A DNA stretch of 64,000 nt from the NCBI GenBank assembly GCA_010909165.1, contig VJWM01000135.1, positions 310,001 through 374,000 of the forward strand. The letters run 5' to 3'. This stretch comes from Anthoceros angustus. Its lineage: Eukaryota; Streptophyta; Anthocerotopsida; Anthocerotales; Anthocerotaceae. The translations under genes and the position numbers were made by a program. A model generated the notes under the pieces. It saw only the letters and a list, made by a program, of their open reading frames with translations. It did not search any database and was not told where the DNA came from. The stretch's first letter is position 1; each line of letters begins with the position of its first letter. Positions 11,543-21,207 of the stretch are shown in pieces.

Positions 11543-12695
11543 GTTTGCTCAGGTGGAACCCGGTTAACGTTGTAGCCTGCCACCAGATCCCGAGACTGGC
11601 CAGCTGCCTCCCTCACAATCACAAAGCAAGGCCTCCCTCATTCGAGATAAATCTATCCCCAGTACATCAACCTCTTGTCAGCAACTAACTCAATAGTAAC
11701 AGCATCCACACGGGGGTGAAACAACTAACAAACACCCGCAACAAGAGTAGACGTCTTCCCAAAAAGCTGACCTACCATACAAAACCTTACAGGCTGCAAA
11801 ATCCATGCATGAAACGACTCAAGACACCTGTCCACACATGTCTGCACAGACAGAAAAACGAAAACACAGTCCTATCAACAACCTCCACAAAACCATCAAA
11901 CAGGGACGTTCCGGGCAGCGACACAGTCAGAAAATCACTCCAACACGCCACCCCGGCCTTTCATTAACCTTGAAGCAAACCAAAGGAATTGTATCATCCT
12001 AAAGTCCACAGCTCTTGACCTTCGCAAGTTAACAACAAGAAGACTCAGCCGGGGCACGCAACCACCGCTCCTCCTTGCAACAGAACACCAGATCGAACAC
12101 CATGGTGAACGTGCACTTCTCCCCCCCCCTCAAACTACGGAATTCCGTCACCGCCTGGTGCACGAAAACAATCCCAGCCACCAGCGCACCTCTTCTGCAA
12201 CAAACGGAGCGCAGAAACAAGCGACGCTCTCCAAAATCCACTCAAACACAGGTCCCAAACACATGAATGGAAACCAAGAATTCCCCCGCAACCGCACACA
12301 GCCTGCGCGCCCTCGGCTGCGCTGTGCAGGCTGCGTGGGCTGCGAGCAATCCCGCATCAAACCACGGACAGAGACTGGAGTAGAGGAAACACCAAACGCC
12401 CGACACCCCCGTCTCTTGCAAGCCGAGCCGAAGTGCTTCGGCCCGAAGCTAATAGGCTCGGAAATTGGTAAATGGAAATTGAAAATTGGGGGCGTGGATG
12501 AAGGAAAATACGCCAGAAACCCACCTCCGGTTGGTTCCTGCCCGGGCGAGGAATATTTGGGCAGCAGGGTGTTTTGGTGGACGATTGAGCACCGGCCGGC
12601 GTTCATTGGCTGGATATCTCGGCAGCAGCTCGAGGGAAGGCAATTGGCAATTTTAGGTGCAGCTTCTGGACTGCTTGAGCCTCCCGCATTGTGCT
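11543..12695. other. Intergenic region between divergent genes
   Basis: Lies between the cyclotransferase-like gene (minus) and APX (plus), so it must hold both promoters. It contains frames up to 180 codons but none with recognisable domains. Composition shifts from A/C-rich on the left to GC-rich near APX. Confidence 0.4.
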
Positions 12696-12702
12696 TATAA
12701 AT
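12696..12702 (+). promoter_or_regulatory. Probable TATA box of the APX gene
   Basis: TATAAAT lies 65 bp before the APX start codon and is preceded by GC-rich sequence, a normal position for a plant core promoter with a short leader. Confidence 0.5.
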
Positions 12703-12766
12703 GCAATCCCTTGCCCGTTCTGAACTTGGAATCTTCTAATTGCAGATTGCATTGGAGACGGTGGTT

Positions 12767-14345
12767 ATGGCGACGGCGGCGTCCTCTGTCTTGGGGCTCA
12801 GGAGCTCGCTACAGCGGGTTGCTCCCAAGGCGGGAGCGTCCATCAGCGGCGCTTGCTCCAGCTCCGGGAGCTGCTCGCTGCCTTCCCTGGCCAAAGTGCA
12901 GCAGATGAAGCCTTCGTCTAAGCTTGTGTCGGAGTTTGTTGGAAGGCATTCCGGCGCTCCGCTGAGGAAGCATCAGGTGAGGCAGAGCTCCAGTGCGGCC
13001 AGGGGCGGGGCGCTCACTTCCACCAGCTTTGCTTCCGATCCCGAGCAGCTCAAGGGCGCCAGAGAGGAAATTAAGGAGGTGCTGAGGGAGAAGAACTGCG
13101 CTCCTATCCTGATCCGGCTGGGCTGGCATGATGCGGGAACGTTTGATAAGAACGTGAAGGAGTGGCCCAAGCAGGGCGGCGCCAATGGCAGCCTCCGGTA
13201 CGATGTGGAATTGGCGCATGGGGCAAATGCGGGGCTGGTTAATGCTCTCAACCTCATCGAGCCTGTGAAAAAGAAGTTCCCTGATGTGAGCTATGCGGAT
13301 CTGTTCCAGCTTGCCAGTGCGACTGCCATCGAGGAGGCTGGCGGGCCCAAGATTCCCATGAAGTACGGCAGGGTTGATACTGCAGGGCCGGAGGAGTGTG
13401 TGAAGGAGGGGAATCTGCCGGATGCCGGGCCTCCGTCCCCGGCTGAGCATCTGCGGAAGGTTTTCTACCGGATGGGGCTGAGTGACAAGGAAATTGTGGC
13501 GTTGTCGGGTGCGCACACTCTGGGACGGGCCAGGCCGGATCGCAGTGGCTGGGGGAAGCCGGAGACCAAGTACACCAAGGATGGCCCCGGTGCTCCGGGA
13601 GGTCAGTCTTGGACGGTGCAGTGGCTCAAGTTCGATAACTCCTACTTCAAGGATATCAAGGAGCGGAGGGATGAGGAGCTGCTGGTGTTGCCCACGGATG
13701 CGGCCCTGTTTGAGGACCCCGGGTTTAAGGTGTTTGCGGAGAAGTATGCTGCGGATCAGGACGCATTTTTCAGCGACTATGCCGAAGCTCATGCTAAGCT
13801 GAGTGAGCTTGGGGCCAAGTTCGACCCGCCAGAGGGCATCTTTATTGACAAGGAAGAGAAGAAAGTTGCAGAGAAATTCGAAGCCGCCAAGTACTCCAAC
13901 AGCGGCAAGGTAATACCCCAAGGACTTGTGCAGTGACAGTTGCAAGGTTTTGCCTGTTTGATGGATGCATTTGTGTTGGTTTGGAAGGCAGAAGTCTGAC
14001 AGCAGAAGTGGCAAATGCAGGCATAAGCAAGATGAGTGTTTTGTCTGTGTGGAATTTTTGGAATAAAGGGCAACAAACCTGGGTAGAAAAGACTAGCAAG
14101 GCACACTGTGTGTTTGGGATGAAAGGAAGAAGGAAGTCCAGGAACAGGGGAATGACTCCTCTGTGATGGTTCTGCCTTGGCTGCAGAAGGAACTGTCCGC
14201 GGACATGAAGGCCAAGATCAGGGCAGAGTATCTGGCGGTGGGAGGGAGCCCTGACAAGCCTCTCGCGTCCAACTACTTCCTCAACATCATCCTGGCAATA
14301 GCATTCCTTGCTTTGCTCAGCAACTGGCTCACCTCTTCCTCGTAG
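12767..14345 (+). CDS. APX: Chloroplast L-ascorbate peroxidase, stromal and thylakoid isoforms
   Basis: Reduces H2O2 with ascorbate in the chloroplast. Start ATG 12767 begins a Ser/Ala-rich transit peptide of roughly 75 residues. Haem peroxidase motifs follow: distal [11 protein letters not shown] (Arg, Trp, His), proximal [11 protein letters not shown] (His), and the plastid-type insert ending [19 protein letters not shown], which carries the Trp/Asp of the proximal site. Exon 1 is 12767-13909 and a phase-0 donor GT is at 13910. Splicing to 14187-14345 adds [10 protein letters not shown] and a C-terminal membrane helix ([18 protein letters not shown]), giving the thylakoid-bound form. Reading through the donor adds VIPQGLVQ and a stop at 13936, giving a soluble stromal form. 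Such alternative 3' ends are known for plastid APX in several angiosperms. The entire catalytic domain is on one exon. Confidence 0.95.
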
Positions 14346-15098
14346 GTGTAGGTTCTCGTGCCATGTTGTGCAGCTTTCATTTCTCTTCACCTCCATGTTT
14401 GCCTGGATGAGGATAATCCACCAGATTCCACAACCGGGGCTCTAGGGATGGGAAGGTTTGCTTGCTTGCCCTTGTGGCATTTCGGCAATTTGTTGCCCGT
14501 GTTTTGGGCTCCTCATATTACATCAAATGAAGGCAAATTTTGGTCACCTACCGCACAACCGCGATAAGTGTGAAATCGCCAGGTGTCGCTGCACCTTATC
14601 TCTTTAATAACAGGAGTGCCTGGTGTCCACAGGCTTCCTATCCACTTCATCATCACAGGAAGCATGAAAGGAAGCATCCAAATTGTGGACAACAGGTCGT
14701 CTACATTGTCCTTCATGTTTGAAGTAGTTTTCAGTGATAAACATCGACTCTTCCTGGATCGAGATTTCAACAGTGATAACAACAGGAATGTTGTGACAAA
14801 ACCGGGAATGTGGGCCTCTTCGTGTTACATGTTCCTACCTCGCTTTCTACAGCCACACACCGATCTGGCGTCCTGTGGCAAGGTTAAAAAATAGATAGGA
14901 TCACAGTCTCGAGCACCAAACTACCGAATCCATGCGAGACTTCGACAATCCAAACACACCTCCTGAAGGGAAGATGCGAAGTAGTGTGATCACACAAGTG
15001 TCGCTAATATACAATCTCCTCTTTTGGCATGCGAGAGCACAAACTATCTTCCTTGTGCCAAATGCCTTCCCAGAAGATGCGGATCACAGACCCTGGTC
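14346..15098. other. Convergent 3' flanks of APX and RPE
   Basis: Contains the 3' untranslated regions of APX (plus) and RPE (minus). I see no further exon, repeat or RNA gene. Confidence 0.4.
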
Positions 15099-15986
15099 TC
15101 AGACGGGAACAGGCTCCGGCTTCTTGCTGGTTTTGATGCCCTTGATGGCGTCGGCGTAGCTCTTGGCCCCGAAAACCGCCGAGCCAGCTACCAGAGCGTT
15201 GGCACCGGCCTCGATGACCTTGTAGGCGTTAGCAGGGGTGACTCCGCCATCAACCTCGATCCAGGGGTTCACTCCCTTCTCCGCACACAACCTCCTGAGC
15301 TCCGAGATCTTGCGCACCTGGCTCTCGATGAAGCTCTGCCCGCCGAAGCCAGGGTTCACAGACATGATCAACACCAGATCCACAACATCCAGCACATACT
15401 CGATGGCCGAAAGCGGCGTGCCGGGGTTGAGCACAACTCCCGCCTTTGCGCCCAGGCTCTTGATCTGGTTCACGGTGCGGTGCAGGTGGATCGTGGACGC
15501 CACCTCCGCGTGCACGCTCACAATATCCGCCCCGGCCTTGATGAAATCCGGCACTCTCTGCTCCGGCTCCACAATCATCAGATGCACATCCAGCGGCAAC
15601 TCCGTCACCGGCCGCAGTGCATCCACAACCAGCGGCCCGATGGTGATGTTCGGCACGAACCTGCCGTCCATCACGTCTACGTGAATCCAGTCACACCCGG
15701 CCTCGTCCACAGCCTTTACCTGCTCCCCGAGCCTGGCAAAATTGGCGGACAGAATAGACGGCGACACAATCACGTCCGTCTTGGAGAACTTGTCCACACG
15801 AGAGGTAGCCTGCACGGCCGGCATCCCGGCCCTCCCGCTGCAAACGGCTCTCCCGCCAGGGCCCCGCTGCTTCCTCCCCCAGAACGCACTCTGGCACACG
15901 GCCCCGGTCGCCTTCTGCGAAGGAGAAGCCACAGCCAGCGCCGTCCCGGCCCCCGCCACACTCCCTACCATCGCCGCTGCCGCCAT
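15099..15986 (-). CDS. RPE: Ribulose-phosphate 3-epimerase, plastid type
   Basis: Interconverts ribulose 5-phosphate and xylulose 5-phosphate in the Calvin cycle and the oxidative pentose phosphate pathway. It is a complete intronless frame of 295 residues. The first 65 or so are Ala/Ser/Arg-rich without acidic residues, as in a chloroplast transit peptide. The TIM-barrel core shows [31 protein letters not shown] (metal-binding strand), [22 protein letters not shown] and [11 protein letters not shown] (phosphate site), all in order and intact. It is divergent from FTHFS with 687 bp between the start codons. A lack of introns is unusual in this window, where most genes have four or more. Confidence 0.95.
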   Translation of the reverse strand: MAAAAMVGSVAGAGTALAVASPSQKATGAVCQSAFWGRKQRGPGGRAVCSGRAGMPAVQATSRVDKFSKTDVIVSPSILSANFARLGEQVKAVDEAGCDWIHVDVMDGRFVPNITIGPLVVDALRPVTELPLDVHLMIVEPEQRVPDFIKAGADIVSVHAEVASTIHLHRTVNQIKSLGAKAGVVLNPGTPLSAIEYVLDVVDLVLIMSVNPGFGGQSFIESQVRKISELRRLCAEKGVNPWIEVDGGVTPANAYKVIEAGANALVAGSAVFGAKSYADAIKGIKTSKKPEPVPV

Positions 15987-16673
15987 GGCCGCCGTCCTTG
16001 CCGATGCGCAACCTGTTCAGTCGCGAATCCGGCCTGTCGAGACGTCTCGTCCCGTCTCGTCTGGTCACGTCTCAAACTCGTCTTGTCTCGCTGATGAGTC
16101 GTGGTCCTGTCGAGTGACTCGTCTCCACTACGACGTACGCTGGGAGCCTTTGTAAACTGGCGCGTTGCGGAGGACCGCACAAAGCGGGACGCCAATGGCA
16201 GCTTCCCAAGCCAGCTGCCCCTGTGGCCAGCCATTATCTGCATTTCAGAATTCCAGCAATTTCAACAGCCAAGCCAATGATTCGCGCCACGTGACCGCGC
16301 CCCGGGCCGGGCGCGGGCCAGGGCCAACGAAGACAGAAAGCGCCCGCTTTCTGGCTGTTTGGTGGCCGTGCTGTCAGGGGGACGGGATAGCAGCTCCTTC
16401 CGCCGGGCGTTGGAGTCCTGCTATCTGCAATCCGAAGTGGGTGCAAAGCGTTTTGTCGTTTTGTGCTGGATTGTCCCACATTGCTCAGGCTCTTCGGTGT
16501 GCACTTGTGTATGAGTGCAAGACGCTTGCTGTTCCGGCGACGCCAGCAATTTTGAGGACAGGAAGGATCGTTGGAACTTGGAAGGATGTTGTGGCTGGTT
16601 GGCTTGATGGAAAGCTGAAGCGGCCATTGGGGTTTGCTCCGGCTTGAAGGACAGGGCTTGGAGGGTGGAGGCC
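15987..16673. promoter_or_regulatory. Divergent promoter region of RPE and FTHFS
   Basis: This 687-bp interval separates the two start codons. At 16039-16092 it has a cluster of CGTCTCG/TCTCG repeats, which would lie in the RPE leader. No TATA element was assigned on either side. Confidence 0.45.
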
Positions 16674-19019
16674 ATGGGGAAGACCATTAGGAAACTCAAA
16701 GTGCTGAGCCCAGTTCCAGCTGACATCGATATTGCGAATGCGGTAGACCCGCTCCCGATCCAGGAGATTGCGGAGGAGCTTGGGCTTACGCCTGCCGACT
16801 ACGATCTGTACGGGAAGAGCAAGGCGAAGGTTAGGGGGTTGGATGGAGCTTTGTTTTGGGTGGTGAATTTGTGCGCATTGCATGTGTTTGCTGGATCTTG
16901 TCGTTGAGGTGTGGTGGTTGCGTTTTGGCAGGTTCTTCTGTCTGCTCGTGATCGTTTGTCCAAAGCAGCAGATGGGTACTATGTGGTGGTGGGAGGCATT
17001 ACCCCTACACCACTGGGAGAGGGGAAGTCGACCACAACCGTTGGCGTCTCCCAAGCTCTCGGAGCTTACTTGGGGAAGAAGGTGAGTGAGGGTGCATGAG
17101 GCAGTGAGAGTGAATTGTTGTTGGTCGGATGGCTCGGGGTGGTCTAGGGTTGAGATGGACGTGATTTTGATGGTCATGGTGTGTGGATGGATGCAGGTGG
17201 TGACATGCCTTCGGCAGCCAAGCCAGGGTCCCACTTTCGGGATCAAAGGTGGGGCAGCTGGAGGAGGGTACAGCCAGGTGATCCCGATGGATGAGTTCAA
17301 TCTGCACATGACTGGAGATATCCATGCCATCACGGCTGCCAACAACCTTCTGGCTGCAGCCATAGATGCACGCATGTTTCATGAGGCCACCCAGTCAGAC
17401 AAGGCGTTGCTCAACAGGCTCTGCCCGGCTGACAAGGAGGGGAGCCGGACCTTTGCGAAGGTGATGCTGAAGCGGCTCAAAAAGCTGGGCATTGACAAGG
17501 AGGGGCCAGCTCTGCTCACTCCTGATGAGGTCAAGCGGTTCGTGAGGCTTGACTTTGATCCAGAGCAGATAACGTGGAAGCGGGTGATGGATGTGAATGA
17601 TCGTTTCCTGCGAAAGATTACTGTGGGACAGGGTCCTGATGAGAAAGGACAGACTCGAGAGACAGGTTTTGATATCTCTGTGGCGAGCGAGATTATGGCT
17701 GTGTTAGCACTCACCACATCCCTGGCAGATATGCGTGAGAGACTAGGCAATATGGTTGTGGGTACTAGCAAAGGTGGTGATGCCATCACTGCTGATGACC
17801 TGGGCGTAGGAGGGGCCTTGACGGTCCTCATGAGAGATGCTATCAACCCAACGTTGATGCAGACGTTGGAAGGAACTCCTGTGCTTGTTCATGCCGGCCC
17901 CTTTGCCAATATTGCACATGGGAACTCGTCCATCGTTGCTGACCAGATCGCACTTAAGCTAGTCGGGCCTGCTGGGTTCGTGGTCACGGAGGCAGGTTTT
18001 GGTGCTGACATCGGGACTGAGAAGTTCATGAACATCAAATGTCGGTACAGTGGCCTGAAACCGCAGGCTGCTATCATCGTTGCCACTGTCAGAGCTCTCA
18101 AGATGCACGGAGGTGGCCCAGAAGTGGTGGCTGGGAGGCCCTTGGACCATGCATACAGGTCTGAGAATCTGGATTTGGTCACAGCTGGATGCTGTAATCT
18201 GGCCAAGCATGTGGAGAACACCAAGTCCTACGGGGTTAACGTAGTGGTGGCAATCAACGCCTTTGCCACTGATACTGCAGCTGAGCTGGCAGCAGTGAAG
18301 AAGGCTGCTCTTGCAGCCGGTGCATTTGATGCAGTGGTCTGTACCCATCATGCACATGGAGGAGCTGGAGCTGTAAGTTTGGCCACCATGAACCACCTCC
18401 CTCCTCCTTCCCTCCCCCCGCCCTCCCCCCTCTTTGAATTTCTGCTCTGCGTGATTGTTCCAACAATAGCCATAGTTGTGACGAAGATGGAGTGACCTGT
18501 TTGTTGTCTTTCGCACACAGGTCGATCTTGGAGTGGCAGTACAGAAGGCGTGCGAGCAGAATACTGCAACCTTCAAGTTCCTGTACCCACTTGATCTTAG
18601 CATCAAGCAGAAAATTGAAGCCATTGCAAAGTCGTATGGAGCAGATGGGGTGGAATACTCGCCGGAGGTAACTGCCAACACTCCCTTTTGTACAGTATGC
18701 ACTAAGGAAATGTTGTGGCTGAGCGAGTCTTGGATGCTTGCAGGCAGAGAGGCAGATTGAGACGTACACTCGGCAAGGCTTTGCGGGCTTGCCCATTTGC
18801 ATGGCAAAAACTCAATATTCTTTCTCACATGTTGCAGCAAACAAAGGGGTGCCCACAGGTTTCTTATTGCCCATCCGGGATGTGCGAGCAAGTGTCGGGG
18901 CTGGATTCATTTATCCCCTCGTCGGGACGATGAGCACCATGCCTGGATTGCCCACAAGACCCTGCTTTTTCGACATTGACCTCGATCTGGAGACGGGCAG
19001 AGTCCTGGGGCTTTCCTAA
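16674..19019 (+). CDS. FTHFS: Formate-tetrahydrofolate ligase (10-formyl-THF synthetase)
   Basis: Makes 10-formyl-tetrahydrofolate from formate, ATP and tetrahydrofolate; cytosolic one-carbon metabolism. Five exons join in frame: 16674-16829, 16932-17081, 17197-18372, 18521-18667 and 18744-19019, giving 634 residues, the normal plant length. Seen: start [20 protein letters not shown], the ATP-binding loop [11 protein letters not shown] near residue 78, [40 protein letters not shown], and near the end [19 protein letters not shown]. All splice junctions are GT-AG and all exon boundaries are in phase 0. The 3' end is only 180 bp from the convergent RRP40 gene. No damage seen. Confidence 0.96.
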
Positions 19020-19199
19020 GAGAACTAATCTGGACAAAACGGGGATATTTTCAAAGGTTACATGTACAACATCGCCATGAGATCAGCTACGCTACTCTCA
19101 TCCAGCTACGGGAAGCTCCGTCGCTGCCGCTGTTTCTCTTTGTCGTCTTGCCACCCAGAGCCGACAAGCATCAGTTATGCCCGCTTCGCATGCAAGCTC

Positions 19200-20872
19200 T
19201 TAGCGTTCAGCGCTTTCAAGGAGCTTTTTCACTAGAATTTGTTGTTGCACGGCAGTAAGAGATTCGGAGTTTACAATAGCATTGGATATCAAAATTGTAG
19301 AAGCTGCAGATGAACACTCCACCTGCAAACAGATTTCCACAATTTCAACCACTGCATTGGACAGTAGATGCTACTGATGTCACGTATTGATTAAGACAGA
19401 TAACCTACCCAAACACGACCATTGAAGCCAATAGCCAGCTCGAAGGACATGCTCTTCTCCAGAGCTTTAAGCACAGGGGGTTTAGAGAGCAAACTGCAGT
19501 TGAGAACAATTTCCTGGTGAATCAAACTTGGCAACAAAAACTCAAACAGGACCATCTCTAGAAAATGGACTATAGCCTCCTGTTATCAGTCAGGACTGTC
19601 GCAATCATTATGGGACAGAACAGTGCGTTTGAAGTTGGAACATAAGCTCAAAGTCCAACCAAGGTAACAGCACGACGACCTACCCTCGTGCAAGGCCTGT
19701 CGAGCATTCAAAAATGTAGCCACCCTTCAAAGGCCCAAATCCTGCCTTCTTTCCATCAGCTGCAAATACAGGACATGGGTGAGGAAAGACTCTTCAACAA
19801 GTTTGAAACAGAGAGCAAACGGGTCCACCAACAGCTAACAGAGCTGGCTATGGTGACAGAAAGTTCTAATACACCCACCATCAACGCAAGCAAGTTCTGT
19901 TTGGACATATCGATGAGCTTTTATTACACGAGCATAAACTGCTGCACCATTCTGTCAACAGAAACACGAATTCTTCAGATTTCATGTTAAAGTCCGCTGT
20001 GTCAAACAGCGCACGATCTCGTGCTGCAGTACACACATTGCCACAGAATCAAGCTGACATCATTTGAAAGCATGGAGCACCTCTCACAGGCCTGACATGC
20101 TCTAAGGTAATCCCTACCTGAAGATTAGGAAGATTGCGCCTCGAAACACCTTCAAAGGCGAAAACCGAGAGGGTTGCATATGAGGGCCCCCCAATGTCCA
20201 CCAGGAATGCCTGCAACCATCAGATAGCATACGATTTGCTACATTCGATACGCCAAACACATGACCAAACACAATTGCTGAAAGACGTAACACCGAATGC
20301 CAGAAAAAGTGAGCACAGGGACATGACATTCTCTTACCTCAAACCGACGATCAACCACAATCCCAATCACTTTATCCTCCTCTACTGGTATATACTGCCA
20401 ATAGATCAAAGATAGCCATCAGAAGTCAAGTTCAGTACCACCAGAGAGAGTTCAAAAAAGTCTGAGCTCAGGATGATGCTTCTCTTACTCTCTTCTGTGA
20501 TCCCTCAACTGCATACTTGTTCGGCTTAGTAAACCTCAATCTGCCAGCTTTGGTCACAATGACCAGCATTCCATCCTGCACTCGTCCTGCACAGTATCAG
20601 CTCTTCTGACTGCATTGTGGTGCCAGGAAACGGCAGACAAGAACAAAGTGCAGAAGCTTAAGAAATTAGGGCAGTAACACACCTGCCGCAATCCAGCACC
20701 CAGAGCTGGCGGGCCTGCATGTTTGCTTACGTCAAGGATAACATCTCCTGGTGCCTGGCTCAGCAACACAACAAAAAATCAGCACCGAAGTCGTTCCCAC
20801 ACCTGCATCTTATCCACGAAGGACGTCAAGGGAACCCACCACTATTTTACCAACAAAGGGAGACGCAGCCAT
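19200..20872 (-). CDS. RRP40: Exosome complex cap subunit RRP40 (EXOSC3)
   Basis: A cap protein of the RNA exosome, which holds and threads RNA for 3'-5' decay in nucleus and cytoplasm. Nine short exons join without a phase error (minus strand, 5' to 3'): 20872-20840, 20754-20683, 20575-20489, 20394-20338, 20210-20118, 19951-19879, 19759-19684, 19493-19409 and 19322-19200, for 232 residues. Order of motifs: MAASPFVGKIV, APGDVILDVS...GAGLRQ (N-terminal domain), TKPNKYAVEGSQKRYIPVE, an S1 domain (DKVIGIVVDRRF, FLVDIGGPSYATLSVFAFEG), AGFGPLKGGYIFECSTGLAR, and the KH domain with FELAIGFNGRVWV, ending NSESLTAVQQQILVKKLLE. The longest exon is 123 bp, so simple ORF search misses the gene. Exon edges were placed by hand but lengths and phases agree. 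Confidence 0.93.
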
Positions 20873-21137
20873 TGTGGCGGCTCCTTGTCCCTCCACCAAT
20901 GCATCATCCATTAGCACTAAAATTATGTCTCTCAAGATTGCTAATCTCCAATATCAGAAGAGATGCAGCTCCGAAGGAAACAAGCTGTTGTTAGTTTGCT
21001 GTGTGTTCTGTTTTCAGGTGGACATATCAGAGACACTCGCCGTACATATATAGAACTCAAACTTGGTCGGGAAAGGCAATGTATATCTCTTGATGCTCTC
21101 CAGTCGCCAGTCCTTGGATTACGGTGTCTGGGTGACC

Positions 21138-21170
21138 ATGGAACTCCGAAAGCCAACATACATACGTTGA
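21138..21170 (+). promoter_or_regulatory. Upstream ORF before the JmjC gene
   Basis: A 10-codon ORF (MELRKPTYIR) ends 37 bp before the main ATG. Its start context GGGTGACCATGGAA is identical to that of the main start at 21208, because a segment of about 50 bp is duplicated (21098-21145 and 21167-21217). A translated uORF with the same context could lower translation of the main frame. Confidence 0.45.
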
Positions 21171-21207
21171 TGCTCGCCAGTCCTTGGATTACGGCATCTG
21201 GGTGACC

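Noticed and set aside
12158-12700. 180-residue plus-strand frame before APX
   Set aside because: Ends in the APX promoter region, no domain, antisense frames equally long; treated as chance.
12809-14014. 401-residue minus-strand frame antisense to APX
   Set aside because: A shadow of the highly biased APX exon on the opposite strand; no motif of its own.
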